Part shown: piece after piece, positions 49,903-58,621 of the stretch
Layout of the letters: every line of letters begins with the position of its first letter
How positions within the stretch are numbered: the stretch's first letter is position 1
Assembly: GCA_963725645.1 (NCBI GenBank)
Contig: CAVRZD010000002.1
Span: 1 to 64,000 of the forward strand
Length of the DNA stretch: 64,000 bases
Direction of reading: 5' to 3'
DNA from: JALYZC01 sp963725645
GTDB taxonomy: Bacteria; Actinomycetota; Thermoleophilia; Solirubrobacterales; Solirubrobacteraceae
The notes under the pieces: generated by a model
What the model was told of the DNA's origin: nothing
Seen by the model: only the letters and a program-made list of their open reading frames with translations
The model's database searches: none
Translations under genes and position numbers: made by a program

Positions 49903-50424
49903 CTAGGCGGAGCGGCGGGCGCGCAGATCGGCGTCGGCGCGCCCCACGAGCGCCTCCGCTGTATCGCCGTGCTCGACCGCCGCCACGCCGACGCTGAACG
50001 ACGGGGTCGGGAGGCCGTCCCAGCTGTCCGCGGCCACGAGGGCCAACCGGGCCCTGGCGGTCTCCGCGTCGGCATCGGGGAGCACGCACACGAACTCGTC
50101 GCCGCCGACGCGCACGACCAGGTCGTACGGGCGCATGTTGTTGAACATGCGCTCGACGAGCAGGCGCAGCTTGCGGTCCCCCGCCGCGTGACCCTCGCGC
50201 CGGTTGACCTCGCGCAGGCCGTCGAGGTCGACGAACGCGACCGCGAGGTCAGTGGAGTGGCGCTCGGCGCGGTAGATCTCCCGCGTCAGCTGCGACAAGC
50301 CGACACCCCGGCGCATCGCCCCGGTGAGGTCGTCGCCGGAGGCCTGGGTCCGCTCGAAGGCGACGCGCAGGCGCCCGCTCGGCTCCGAAAGCACCACCAT
50401 GTACTCCTTTGTCGGCTGGCTCAC
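49903..50424 (-). CDS. Diguanylate cyclase-like protein (GGDEF domain)
   Basis: 173 residues. The GGDEF domain fills most of the protein: AVAFVDLDGLREVNRREGHAAGD, then VVRVGGDEFVCVLP with the intact active-site motif GGDEF, and FSVGVAAVE. It makes cyclic-di-GMP if active; the N-terminal 40 residues show no known sensor. GTG 50424 is preceded by TATGCT 5 bases upstream (reverse strand of 50430-50435): leaderless. TCAGCATA here equals one half of the TetR operator found at 51398 and 53382. Confidence 0.88.
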   Translation of the reverse strand: MSQPTKEYMVVLSEPSGRLRVAFERTQASGDDLTGAMRRGVGLSQLTREIYRAERHSTDLAVAFVDLDGLREVNRREGHAAGDRKLRLLVERMFNNMRPYDLVVRVGGDEFVCVLPDADAETARARLALVAADSWDGLPTPSFSVGVAAVEHGDTAEALVGRADADLRARRSA

Positions 50425-50497
50425 CCGTCAGCATAAGCTGCCCGCAAGAACGCGTCGCGATCGTGCGCCATGCACCGAAAAAGGAGTTCTTGACGGC

Positions 50498-51355
50498 TCA
50501 GCTCTTCCCGGGCTGCGGGAACTGGGTCCGCAGCATGCCATCCCACATGCGATCGGTCATCACGCGCCGCTGGAAGAGCGCCATCTTGGCCGATGGCGTG
50601 ACGCTGTAGCGGGTCCGTGGACGGCGCTTGGAGATCGCCTTCTCAATCTTCTTTGCAACCGTGTCGGGCCCGCCGCCGAGCTTGGCCAGCCCTCCCTCGT
50701 AGGCCTCCTTGGTCGCCTTGGACACAGCCGCCGTGAATTCTCCGTAGGCGCCCTCGGCGGGCGCCGCGTCGACGGAGCCGGCCGCGACGTTCCCGAACTC
50801 GGTCTTGATGAGCCCGGGCTCGATGATCACCACGTCCACGCCGAAGCCGCGCACCTCCCAGCGCAGCGCGTCGCTGATCGCCTCGACCGCGTACTTCGTG
50901 CCGTGGTAGAAGCCGCCGCCCGGGAACACGAGCTTTCCACCCATCGAGGAGACGTTCACGATCTTGCCCCAGCCCTGGCGCCGCATGCCGGGCAGCGTGA
51001 GCTGGCACATCCGCACGAGACCGAACACGTTGGTCTCGAACTGGCGGCGGACGTCGTCGAGCGGGACCTCCTCGACGGGTCCCGATTGGCTGTACCCCGC
51101 GTTGTTGACCAGCACGCCGACAGCGCCCTCGGCCTCCTCCACCGCCCGCACGGCCGCGACCATCGAGTCCTCGTCGTTGACGTCGAGCGCGAGCAGCTTG
51201 CAGCCCGCCTGCTCGAGGTCGGCGATCGACTCGGGCCGGCGCGCGGTCGCGTACACCGTCCACCCCTTCCCGGCGAGGTGCTCGGCGGTGGCGCGGCCTA
51301 TGCCGGACGAGCATCCGGTAATCAGCACGGCCCTGGAGACGGAGTCGGTTGGCAT
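50498..51355 (-). CDS. Short-chain dehydrogenase/reductase
   Basis: 285 residues. Classical SDR: TGCSSGIG (cofactor loop, 14-21), NNAG (about 84-87), catalytic Ser in VNVSSMGG and YHGTK (Tyr-x3-Lys). Typical for oxidoreductases on acyl or alcohol substrates. GGGAGGACC precedes the start. It is divergent from the WS/DGAT gene across a TetR operator, which points to lipid or wax metabolism. Confidence 0.9.
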   Translation of the reverse strand: MPTDSVSRAVLITGCSSGIGRATAEHLAGKGWTVYATARRPESIADLEQAGCKLLALDVNDEDSMVAAVRAVEEAEGAVGVLVNNAGYSQSGPVEEVPLDDVRRQFETNVFGLVRMCQLTLPGMRRQGWGKIVNVSSMGGKLVFPGGGFYHGTKYAVEAISDALRWEVRGFGVDVVIIEPGLIKTEFGNVAAGSVDAAPAEGAYGEFTAAVSKATKEAYEGGLAKLGGGPDTVAKKIEKAISKRRPRTRYSVTPSAKMALFQRRVMTDRMWDGMLRTQFPQPGKS

Positions 51356-51397
51356 ACGGGGGTCCTCCCGGTGTGTGGCTGGCGGAGCGCCGGAGTC

Positions 51398-51417
51398 TAT
51401 GCTGACCGTTCAGCATA
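51398..51417. promoter_or_regulatory. TetR operator between SDR and WS/DGAT genes
   Basis: TATGCTGACCGTTCAGCATA: arms TATGCTGA and TCAGCATA are perfect complements with CCGT between. It agrees at 16 of 20 positions with the site at 53382-53401 next to a TetR gene. Overlaps potential -10 sequences (TATGCT) on both strands. Confidence 0.8.
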
Positions 51418-51437
51418 TGCAACCGCGGCCGCCTCGG

Positions 51438-51443
51438 TAGGGT
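51438..51443 (+). promoter_or_regulatory. Candidate -10 box (TAGGGT) of the WS/DGAT gene
   Basis: TAGGGT, 7 bases, then the ATG at 51451; the TetR operator lies in the -35 region. Confidence 0.5.
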
Positions 51444-51450
51444 CGTCTCG

Positions 51451-52902
51451 ATGGCACAGGAGCACCTCGACCGGCTCAGCGCCGTGGACGCCTCTTTCCT
51501 GCTGCAGGAGGGCGCGAACACGCACATGCACATCGGGTGCGTGGCGACGTTCGCGGGGCCGCCGCCGACGTACGAGGACCTGCTCGAGCACGTGCGCAGC
51601 CGGCTGCACCTGGTCCCACGCTACCGCCAGAAGGTCCGCAACCCGCCCCGGCTCAGCGGACGCCCGCTGTGGGTGGACGATCCCAACTTCAACCTCGCCT
51701 ACCACGTGCGCCAGACCGCGCTGCCGCGGCCGGGCAGCGAGGGGCAGCTGCTGGCGCTCACCGGCCGCATCTTCTCCCAGCGCCTGGACCGCACCAAGCC
51801 GCTGTGGGAGATGTGGCTGGTCGAGGGCTTCGAGGGGGGCAGCGCGGGCGCTGCCGGCGGCCGCTTCGCGCTGGTCGTCAAGACGCATCACTGCCTCGTC
51901 GACGGCGTCTCGGGGGTGGACCTGCTGACGGTCCTCTTCGACCTCGACGCCGTGCCGGCCAGGGCCGACACGCCGCGCGACGCGTGGACCCCGCACCCCG
52001 AGCCTTCGCCGGCCGAGCTGGTGGCCGCCGGCGCGCGCGGGCTCGTCGACCTGGGCGGCGAGCTCGTTGGCCGCGCGGCCGGCGCGGCGGCACATCCGCG
52101 GCGCACCCTGGAGGGCGTGCGCGACACCGTCGAAGGCATCGCCGAGGTCGCATGGGCGGGGTTGAACCCGCCCGCCGACACCCCGCTCACCGTGCCTCCG
52201 GGCCCGCATCGGCGCTTCTCCGTCGTGCCCTCCCGGCTCGACGACTTCAAGCAGGTCAAGAACGCCTTCGGCGGCACGGTCAACGACGTCGTGCTGGCAG
52301 TCGTCGCCGGCGGGCTCGCGGAGTTCCTGCGCTCGCGGAGCGTGCGGACCGAGGGCATGCGGCTGCGAGCGATCGTGCCGGTGTCGGTGCGCACCGCTGA
52401 GCAGCACGGCGCGCTCGGCAACCAGCTCACCCAGGTGCTGTGCCCCCTGCCCGTGTACATCGAGGACCCGGTGGCACGCCTGCAGGCGATCAGGCGGACG
52501 ATGGACGGGCTCAAGGAGTCCAAGCAGGCGCTCGGCGCCGAGGCGATCATCGGCATGGAGCGCTTCGCGCCGCCGACGATCCTGGCCCAGGCCTCGCGGC
52601 TCCACTTCGCCCGTGGCATGTACACCCTCCTCGTCTCGAACGTCCCGGGCCCGCAGTTCCCGCTCTACGTGCTCGGTCGCGAGATGGAGGCCAGCTACCC
52701 GGTCGGGTTCCTGGGCGGCAAGCGATCGGTGGCGATCGCCGTCATGTCCTACAACGGCGGGATGAACTTCGGCCTCGTCGGCGACTACGACGCGCTCCCG
52801 GACCTCGACCTGATCGGCGGCGGCATCCAGTCCTCGCTGGCCGAGCTGGTCGCGCTGGCGGAGCGCCAGCGCGTGGGCGACGCGCCGGCGGTCGGGAGCT
52901 GA
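51451..52902 (+). CDS. Wax ester synthase / diacylglycerol acyltransferase (WS/DGAT)
   Basis: 483 residues. Condensing motif HHCLVDG (HHxxxDG) at about residue 148, opening block LDRLSAVDASFLLQEGANTHMHIG, and later GTVNDVVLAVVAGGL and VSNVPGPQFPLYVLGRE. Makes triacylglycerol or wax esters from acyl-CoA at the membrane face. The protein is full length and intact. Likely controlled by the TetR encoded at 53420 through the operator at 51398. Neighbouring SDR, alcohol dehydrogenase and aldehyde dehydrogenase genes could supply or recycle fatty alcohols. Confidence 0.94.
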   Translation: MAQEHLDRLSAVDASFLLQEGANTHMHIGCVATFAGPPPTYEDLLEHVRSRLHLVPRYRQKVRNPPRLSGRPLWVDDPNFNLAYHVRQTALPRPGSEGQLLALTGRIFSQRLDRTKPLWEMWLVEGFEGGSAGAAGGRFALVVKTHHCLVDGVSGVDLLTVLFDLDAVPARADTPRDAWTPHPEPSPAELVAAGARGLVDLGGELVGRAAGAAAHPRRTLEGVRDTVEGIAEVAWAGLNPPADTPLTVPPGPHRRFSVVPSRLDDFKQVKNAFGGTVNDVVLAVVAGGLAEFLRSRSVRTEGMRLRAIVPVSVRTAEQHGALGNQLTQVLCPLPVYIEDPVARLQAIRRTMDGLKESKQALGAEAIIGMERFAPPTILAQASRLHFARGMYTLLVSNVPGPQFPLYVLGREMEASYPVGFLGGKRSVAIAVMSYNGGMNFGLVGDYDALPDLDLIGGGIQSSLAELVALAERQRVGDAPAVGS

Positions 52903-52915
52903 GCCGCAGCAGGGT

Positions 52916-53371
52916 TCAGGACGGCAGCGCGAACGTCTCGTCCCCGAGCGCGAACACCGGCGGCTCACCGGCGCGGGCGGAGACCGCCAGGGGCGTGTCG
53001 GGGTCGGACGTCTCGAATTGAACGGTCGCGACGCTGCGTCCGCCGAGCGCAGCCGCCAGCTCGCCGACCGCGCCCGCGAGATGCGCCAGGCCGCCGATCG
53101 TGCCCGTGACCTTGCCCTCGGCGGGATCGACGTCCATGGCGGGCAGCGGATGCACGTGCACCGACGCCAGCGGCGCGGCGCCCGCGACCGCCGGCAGGTC
53201 GCGCACCCCGTCGGCCTCCTCGACCTCCACCGCGCCGGCCGGGTCGCAGTCGACCACCACCGGCACGGCGTCCTGACCCCGGTCGAGCAGCGCGACGGCC
53301 CGGAGCGCACCGGAGCGTGCGACGAAGTCGCGCAGCGTGGCGGCGACGGCCTCGAGCGGCGGGGCGCTCAT
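52916..53371 (-). CDS. Hypothetical protein, divergent from tetR
   Basis: 151 residues, acidic, Ala/Val/Gly rich. No signal or membrane segment. PLASVHVHPLPAMDVDPAEGKVTGTIGG is the most distinctive stretch. TAGGAT (reverse strand of 53378-53383) lies 6 bases before the ATG: leaderless and overlapping the TetR operator, so it should belong to the same regulon. No family recognised. Confidence 0.75.
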   Translation of the reverse strand: MSAPPLEAVAATLRDFVARSGALRAVALLDRGQDAVPVVVDCDPAGAVEVEEADGVRDLPAVAGAAPLASVHVHPLPAMDVDPAEGKVTGTIGGLAHLAGAVGELAAALGGRSVATVQFETSDPDTPLAVSARAGEPPVFALGDETFALPS

Positions 53372-53381
53372 CCCGCGATCC

Positions 53382-53401
53382 TATGTTGGACGATCAGCAT
53401 A
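53382..53401. promoter_or_regulatory. TetR operator between the hypothetical gene and tetR
   Basis: TATGTTGGACGATCAGCATA; matches the site at 51398-51417 at 16 of 20 positions and keeps the arm TCAGCATA exactly. It lies between two divergent leaderless promoters (TAGGAT on the minus strand, TACGGT at 53408-53413 on the plus strand). Confidence 0.8.
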
Positions 53402-53419
53402 GGCTGCTACGGTGCTCCA

Positions 53420-54040
53420 ATGGCCGGGGCCGCGACCTCCCGAAAGCGCGAGCAGTCCGAGCAGTCGCGCGAGCGCCTGATCGACGCCGCCACGCGCCTG
53501 TTCGCCGAGCGAGGCTACCGTGACGCGTCGGTGCAGGCGATCGGCGAGGCGGCGGGCATCAGCCGCGGCTCGATCTTCTGGCACTTCGGATCGAAGGAGG
53601 GCCTGCTGTGGGCGGTCGTCCAGCACGCGTTCGCGCGCTGGGAGGCCGAGACGCTCGTGCCGGAGGTCGGCGAGGCACGCGGCGAGGAGGCGATCGCGCG
53701 CGCGCTGCGCGCCCACCGGCGCTTCCTGAGCGACGAGGGCGGAACGCTGCGGCTGCTGTTCGTCCTGATGTTCGAGGCGCTCGGCCCCCGCCCGGAGCTG
53801 ACCGGCGAGTTCGCCCGGCTGCACCGCGACCTGCGCCGGCTCGCGACACCATGGCTCGAGGAGGCGGTCGAGCAGGGCGACTTTCGCGACGACGTCGACC
53901 CAGGGTCGATCGTGACGTTGATCATCGGCGCGCTCGGCGGCATCGTCTACCAGTACCTGCTGGACCCCGACGGGCTCGATCTCGACCGCTGCTACGCGGA
54001 CCTCGAGCGCGTGCTCGAGCGCGGGCTCGCGGTAGCGTAG
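53420..54040 (+). CDS. TetR/AcrR-family repressor of a lipid gene set
   Basis: 206 residues. HTH about 14-60: RERLIDAATRLFAERGYRDASVQAIGEAAGISRGSIFWHFGSKEGLL. The C-terminal ligand domain has TLRLLFVLMFEALGPRPELTGEFARLHRDLRRL, of the kind common in fatty-acyl-responsive TetRs (inference). Leaderless start: TACGGT, 6 bases, ATG 53420. The operator upstream is shared with the SDR-WS/DGAT region. The Zn alcohol dehydrogenase starts 8 bases after its stop. Confidence 0.92.
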   Translation: MAGAATSRKREQSEQSRERLIDAATRLFAERGYRDASVQAIGEAAGISRGSIFWHFGSKEGLLWAVVQHAFARWEAETLVPEVGEARGEEAIARALRAHRRFLSDEGGTLRLLFVLMFEALGPRPELTGEFARLHRDLRRLATPWLEEAVEQGDFRDDVDPGSIVTLIIGALGGIVYQYLLDPDGLDLDRCYADLERVLERGLAVA

Positions 54041-54048
54041 GGCGCCGC

Positions 54049-55083
54049 GTGCGCGCGGTCACCTTCCAGATGCCAGGAGAAGTTCGGCTCGAGGAGAAGC
54101 CCGAGCCCGAGCCGATCGAGCCCGACGACGCGGTCGTGGCCGTCGAGGCCGCGGGCGTGTGCGGCTCGGACCTGCATATCTACCACGGCCGCCACCCGGT
54201 CGAGCCGGGATTCACGATCGGCCACGAGTTCGTCGGAACCGTGATCGCCGCCGGCGACGCGGTCGAGCGCGTGGCCGAGGGCGACCGCGTGATCGGCTCG
54301 TTCGTGACCGCCTGCGGCGAGTGCTGGTTCTGCTCGCGCGGGCTCTACCACCACTGCGAGCACCAGCGGATCTTCGGCCACGGCGAGATCTCCGGTGCGC
54401 TCCAGGGCGCACAGGCCGAGCAGGTGCTCGTGCCGCACGCCAATCTCGGCCTGAGGCGCGCGCCCGAGGGCCTCGCTGACGACGTCGCCCTGTTCGCCGG
54501 CGACGTCATGAACACCGGGTACTTCGGCGTCAAGCAGGCCAACCTGAAGGAGGGCGAGACGGCGGCCATCCTGGGGCTCGGCCCCGTCGGGCTCTGCGCC
54601 GTACAGGCAGCGCGCCGCGCTGGTGCCGCCGAGGTGATCGCCATCGACTCCGTCCCCGAGCGACTGGAGATGGCGGAGCGCTTTGGCGCCACGCCGGTCC
54701 ACCTCCACGAGCAGGACCCGCGCGCCGAGGTCAAGAACCGCACGGAGGGCCGCGGCGTCGACGTGTGCGTCGAGGCGGTGGGCAGCCCGCAGGCGCTGGA
54801 CCTGGCGGTGCGGCTGACCAGACGCGTCGGCCGGGTCTCGCTGCTCGGCGTCCACGGCAAGCCGTGCGAGGTCCACATGGGCCTGCTCTGGAACAAGTCC
54901 TTGACCCTCACCACCGGACTCGCCAACGTGATCGGCAACTTCGACGAGGTGCTGGCGCTGATCGCCACCGGCGAGCTCGACCCGTCCCCGATCGTCACCC
55001 ACCACATGCGCCTCGACGATGCGCCGGAGGCCTATGCGGCGTACGACCGCCACGAGGCGCTCAAGGTCGTCCTGACGCCATGA
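54049..55083 (+). CDS. Zinc-dependent alcohol dehydrogenase (MDR superfamily)
   Basis: 344 residues, GTG start. Catalytic zinc: Cys and His in GVCGSDLHIYHGR, GHEFVG; structural zinc lobe ACGECWFCSRGLYHHCEH (four Cys); Rossmann motif GLGPVGLCAVQ. Oxidises or reduces medium-chain alcohols or polyols with NAD(P). Followed at 23 bases by an aldehyde dehydrogenase gene, so the two could take an alcohol to the acid. Co-transcription with tetR is likely. Confidence 0.93.
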   Translation: MRAVTFQMPGEVRLEEKPEPEPIEPDDAVVAVEAAGVCGSDLHIYHGRHPVEPGFTIGHEFVGTVIAAGDAVERVAEGDRVIGSFVTACGECWFCSRGLYHHCEHQRIFGHGEISGALQGAQAEQVLVPHANLGLRRAPEGLADDVALFAGDVMNTGYFGVKQANLKEGETAAILGLGPVGLCAVQAARRAGAAEVIAIDSVPERLEMAERFGATPVHLHEQDPRAEVKNRTEGRGVDVCVEAVGSPQALDLAVRLTRRVGRVSLLGVHGKPCEVHMGLLWNKSLTLTTGLANVIGNFDEVLALIATGELDPSPIVTHHMRLDDAPEAYAAYDRHEALKVVLTP

Positions 55084-55105
55084 CCCACCGGAGGAGCACG
55101 ACACC

Positions 55106-56601
55106 ATGACCATCGCCGCGCCGCCCGAGCAGCTGTCCGACGCTGCTCGCAGCTTCCTGCAGAACTCCCACCACGACCTCGTCATCGGCGGCGAGCGGCC
55201 GGGCGCCGCCGACGGGCGCACGTTCGAGACGCTCGACCCCGCCACGGGAGAGCCGATCGCGCGAGGTCGCCCACGCGGGCGCCGAGGACGTCGACCGCGC
55301 GGTGCGCGGTCGCGCGCGCGGCCTTCGAGGACGGCCCGTGGGCGTCGATGTCCGCCGCCGACCGCGGCGCGCTGATCGAGCGCCTCGCACAGCTCGTGGA
55401 GGAGAACGCCGACGAGCTGGCCGAGCTCGAGTCGCTCGACAACGGCAAGCCGGTCACGTACGCGAAGGTCGTCGACGTGGGCTCCTCGGCCGCCCACCTG
55501 CACTACTTCGCCGGCTGGCCGACCAAGATCGAGGGCGAGGTGATCCCGGTCCCCGCGCCCGACACCCTCTGTTACACGCGCAAGGAGCCGGTCGGCGTCT
55601 GCGGGCAGATCATCCCCTGGAACTTCCCGCTGCTGATGGCGGCTGGAAGGTCGCGCCGGCGCTCGCCGCCGGCTGCACGATCGTGCTCAAGCCGGCCGAG
55701 CAGACGCCGCTGACGGCGCTGCGCCTCGGCGAGCTCGCGCTCGAGGCCGGGATCCCCGACGGGCGTGCTCAACGTCGTCACCGGCGACGGCGAGACCGGC
55801 GCCGCGCTGGTCGACCACCCCGGCGTCGACAAGATCGCCTTCACCGGCTCGACCGAGGTCGGGCGGGAGATCGGCGCGAAGGCGGGCGCGGCGCTCAAGC
55901 GGGTGACGCTCGAGCTCGGCGGCAAGTCGCCGAACATCATCCTGCCCGACGCCGACCTCGACGCGGCGGTGAAGGGGTCGTGCACGGCGATCTACTTCAA
56001 CTCCGGCCAGTCCTGCAACGCCGGCTCGCGGCTGTTCGTCCCGAAGGAGAACTTCGACGAGGTCGTGAGCGCGCTGGCCGAGCGTGCCGCCGGCGCGCAG
56101 GTCGGCCCCGGCCTGGACCGAAGCACGCAGGTCGGGCCGCTGGTCTCCGCCGAGCAGCTCGAGCGGGTCACCGGCTACATCGAGTCCGGCAAGTCGGAGG
56201 GCGCCGAGCTCGTGACCGGCGGCGACGCCCCCGACGGCGGCGGGTACTTCGTCGCGCCGACGCTCTTCACCACGACGTCCGACGATCTGAAGATCGCGCG
56301 CGAGGAGATCTTCGGCCCGGTGCTCGTGGCGATGCCCTACGAGACGCTCGACGAGGTCGCCGAGCGCGCCAACGACACCGAGTACGGCCTGGCCGCCGGG
56401 GTGTGGACGCGCTCGCTGTCGAACGCGCACCGGCTGGCGGCGCGCCTGCGTGCCGGGTCGGTCTACATCAACCAGTGGGGCATGGCCGACGCGTCGGCGC
56501 CGTTCGGCGGCTACAAGGCCTCGGGCGTCGGGCGCGAGCACGGGCACGACGGCCTCGACGCCTATCTCGAGATCAAGACGGTCTGGGCGTCGCTGGGCTG
56601 A
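55106..56601 (+). pseudogene. Aldehyde dehydrogenase gene interrupted by four frameshifts
   Basis: Joined frames give a full NAD-dependent ALDH of about 495 residues: MTIAAPPEQLSDAARSFLQN, VPVPAPDTLCYTRKEPVGVC, IIPWNFPLLMA, KPAEQTPLTALRLGELALEAG, FTGSTEVGREIG, LELGGKSPNIILPDADLDAA, catalytic Cys in FNSGQSCNAGSRL, EEIFGPVL, and AYLEIKTVWASLG. Shifts: +1 near 55263, +1 near 55300 in a GC-dinucleotide run, -1 near 55640, +1 near 55763. All motifs are intact between shifts, so sequence error or a very recent loss is likely. GGAGGAGC precedes the ATG. Confidence 0.8.
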
Positions 56602-56605
56602 ATGT

Positions 56606-57703
56606 TCAGGCCGCCGCGGCGCGTGCGTCCTCGCCGGCCGGCGCGGCGTCGCCGAGGAACTCGTCGAGATAGCGCCACGTCGTGCGCCGCGCGGCGCGGC
56701 CCGTGAGAACGCCGAGATGGCCGCCGGGCGCCGTCTCGAACCGGACCTCCGGAGCGTTGGACAGCAGCTCGGTGATCGCGTGTACCGCCGGGACCGGCGC
56801 GATCCCGTCGTCCTCGCCCCCGACGGCGAGCACCGGGACGTGGACGTCGGCGAGGTTGATCGTATGGTCCGAAAGCTTCAGCTTCCCGCGCGCCAGGTCG
56901 TTGACGATGAAGAAGCGGTGGTAGAGCTGGCCGAAGGTGCGGCCCGGGTAGGCGAGCATGCCCGCGGTGAACGCGTCGACGGCCTCGATCTGTGCCAGGA
57001 AATCTCGGTCGTCGATGTGGCGCGCCACCGCGTAGGGCTTGAGCAGGTACTTGTCGATCGCCGCGAGCTGGTAGCCGGCGCGCACGAGCGGCTCGGGCAC
57101 GCCGCCCATCAGCCGGTACAGGGCCGTCCCCAGCCGGCCGCCCGTGAACTCGGCGAGCGGGCGGATCGGGGCGATCAGGCGCACGCGCGCGAAGTCGAAC
57201 GGGCTGGCGATCAACGCCACCGAGGCGACCGGCAGCACCGTCCCGGCGATGGCGAGGACCGACATGATCCCGCCCAGGCACCAGCCGACGAGGTGCACCG
57301 ACGCCTCCGCGTCCTCGGACACGACGTCCACCGCCTGCGGAATCACGTCATGCACCCAGTGCTCGAGGCCCAACGTGCGGTCGCCGAAGCCGATCGCGCC
57401 GTAGTCGACGACGTACACCGGATGGCCGAGCGCAAGCAGGTGCTCGACGAGGCTGCAGCCGCGGCGCAGGTCGAAGCACGAGATCGGTGCGGCGAGCGGG
57501 GGCACCAGCAGCACGGGCGTGCCCCGCGCGCGACGGTGGCCGGGGCGCCGGAAGCGGTAGATCGTGCGCTGCGGGCCCTCGTCGATCACCGTCGCGGGCG
57601 TCGGGCGCAGGTCCGCGATCCCGCGCCGAGTCAGCAGGTCGAAGGCGTTCGCGGCCGCATGGCCGACGTCCTCGCGGTCCGGAATGACGGGCAGAGCGGG
57701 CAT
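56606..57703 (-). CDS. phaC: PHA synthase class III-like (PhaC) alpha/beta hydrolase
   Basis: 365 residues. Lipase-like box with catalytic Cys: GWCLGGI (about 142-148), catalytic Asp in VGGEDDGIAP and His in APGGHLGVL. PVLLVPPLAAPISCFDLRRG and VVDYGAIGFGDR are typical of class III synthases, which polymerise hydroxyacyl-CoA to storage polyester together with PhaE. No phaE is seen in the window, so activity as a true synthase is uncertain; an acyl-transfer role is an alternative. Convergent with the ALDH gene. Confidence 0.8.
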   Translation of the reverse strand: MPALPVIPDREDVGHAAANAFDLLTRRGIADLRPTPATVIDEGPQRTIYRFRRPGHRRARGTPVLLVPPLAAPISCFDLRRGCSLVEHLLALGHPVYVVDYGAIGFGDRTLGLEHWVHDVIPQAVDVVSEDAEASVHLVGWCLGGIMSVLAIAGTVLPVASVALIASPFDFARVRLIAPIRPLAEFTGGRLGTALYRLMGGVPEPLVRAGYQLAAIDKYLLKPYAVARHIDDRDFLAQIEAVDAFTAGMLAYPGRTFGQLYHRFFIVNDLARGKLKLSDHTINLADVHVPVLAVGGEDDGIAPVPAVHAITELLSNAPEVRFETAPGGHLGVLTGRAARRTTWRYLDEFLGDAAPAGEDARAAAA

Positions 57704-57724
57704 TTCGGGAAGCCTACGGGGCGC

Positions 57725-58579
57725 CTACGGCGCGCGGCGCAGTGACGCCGGAAAGGAGAGCAGCAGCTCCGCCACCCGATCCGAAGCCTCGATCTGCGGG
57801 CAGTGCCCAATGTCGGGGAGCAGCTCGATCTGCGTGTCGGGCAGCGCGCCCGAGACCCGGTCGGCGCCGGAGACGCTCACCATCAGGTCGCGGTCGCCCC
57901 ACACGAGCAGCACCGGAACGGTCACGCGCTCGAGCTCGAACGGGCTCTCGAGCTCGGCGATCAGTCGCCGCCCCGTATCGAGATATCGGCGGACGGTCGC
58001 GCGGTCGCGGTGATGGCTGGTGAAGGCGTCGACGACCTCGCGCTGGACGCCGCCGGGGTTCGCGAATGCGAGCACGCGGTACGCCCGCCCAACGGCCTCG
58101 CGCACGGCGCGTTCGGGCAGCGGGACCGGGACGGCCAGCAGGCGCCGCAGGATCGGGTCGCGCTCGATCAGCCCGAACCAGCCGGCCATGTCGAGCCCCG
58201 CCGGGGCGATCGGCGCCAGCCCCGCGAGCGGAAGGTCGTCCGTCTCGCCCGCGCGCAGGGCGAGCGCGCCGCCGAGCGAGTTTCCGGCGACCACGACGTC
58301 CCCGTCGCCGGCGGCGTCGCGCACCACCGCGGCGACGAACCGGTCCTGCTGGGGCAGGACTGCCCCCTTCCGCAGCGGACCGGCGGTGGCGAAGCCGGGC
58401 AGGTCCACCGCCAGTGCGCGGCGCTCGGCGCGGGCGAGGCGATCGAGCACGTGGCGCCAGGTGTCGGCGCTGTCCGCGAAGCCGTGCAGCAGCACGACCG
58501 CCGGATCGTCGCCCTCGAGCTCGAGCACGCGTGTCTCGAAGCCCGCGAAGCGCCGGCGGTGCTCGATCAGCGGCTGCAC
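57725..58579 (-). CDS. Alpha/beta hydrolase
   Basis: 284 residues. Oxyanion HGFADSADTW (about 32-41), nucleophile Ser in VAGNSLGGALALR (about 97-109), acid in WGDRDLMVS and His in DIGHCPQIE. Substrate unknown; family includes esterases, lipases and C-C hydrolases. Lies between the exporter and PHA-synthase-like genes on the same strand (22 bases to the latter). Confidence 0.9.
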   Translation of the reverse strand: MQPLIEHRRRFAGFETRVLELEGDDPAVVLLHGFADSADTWRHVLDRLARAERRALAVDLPGFATAGPLRKGAVLPQQDRFVAAVVRDAAGDGDVVVAGNSLGGALALRAGETDDLPLAGLAPIAPAGLDMAGWFGLIERDPILRRLLAVPVPLPERAVREAVGRAYRVLAFANPGGVQREVVDAFTSHHRDRATVRRYLDTGRRLIAELESPFELERVTVPVLLVWGDRDLMVSVSGADRVSGALPDTQIELLPDIGHCPQIEASDRVAELLLSFPASLRRAP

Positions 58580-58621
58580 GTGAGATTTCGTATCGCCCCG
58601 GGCGGACGCTGCGGGCGGGTC

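Noticed and set aside
51397..53310. 637-residue minus-strand frame opposite WS/DGAT
   Set aside because: Antisense shadow of a gene with intact HHxxxDG and other motifs; Arg-rich and without family features.
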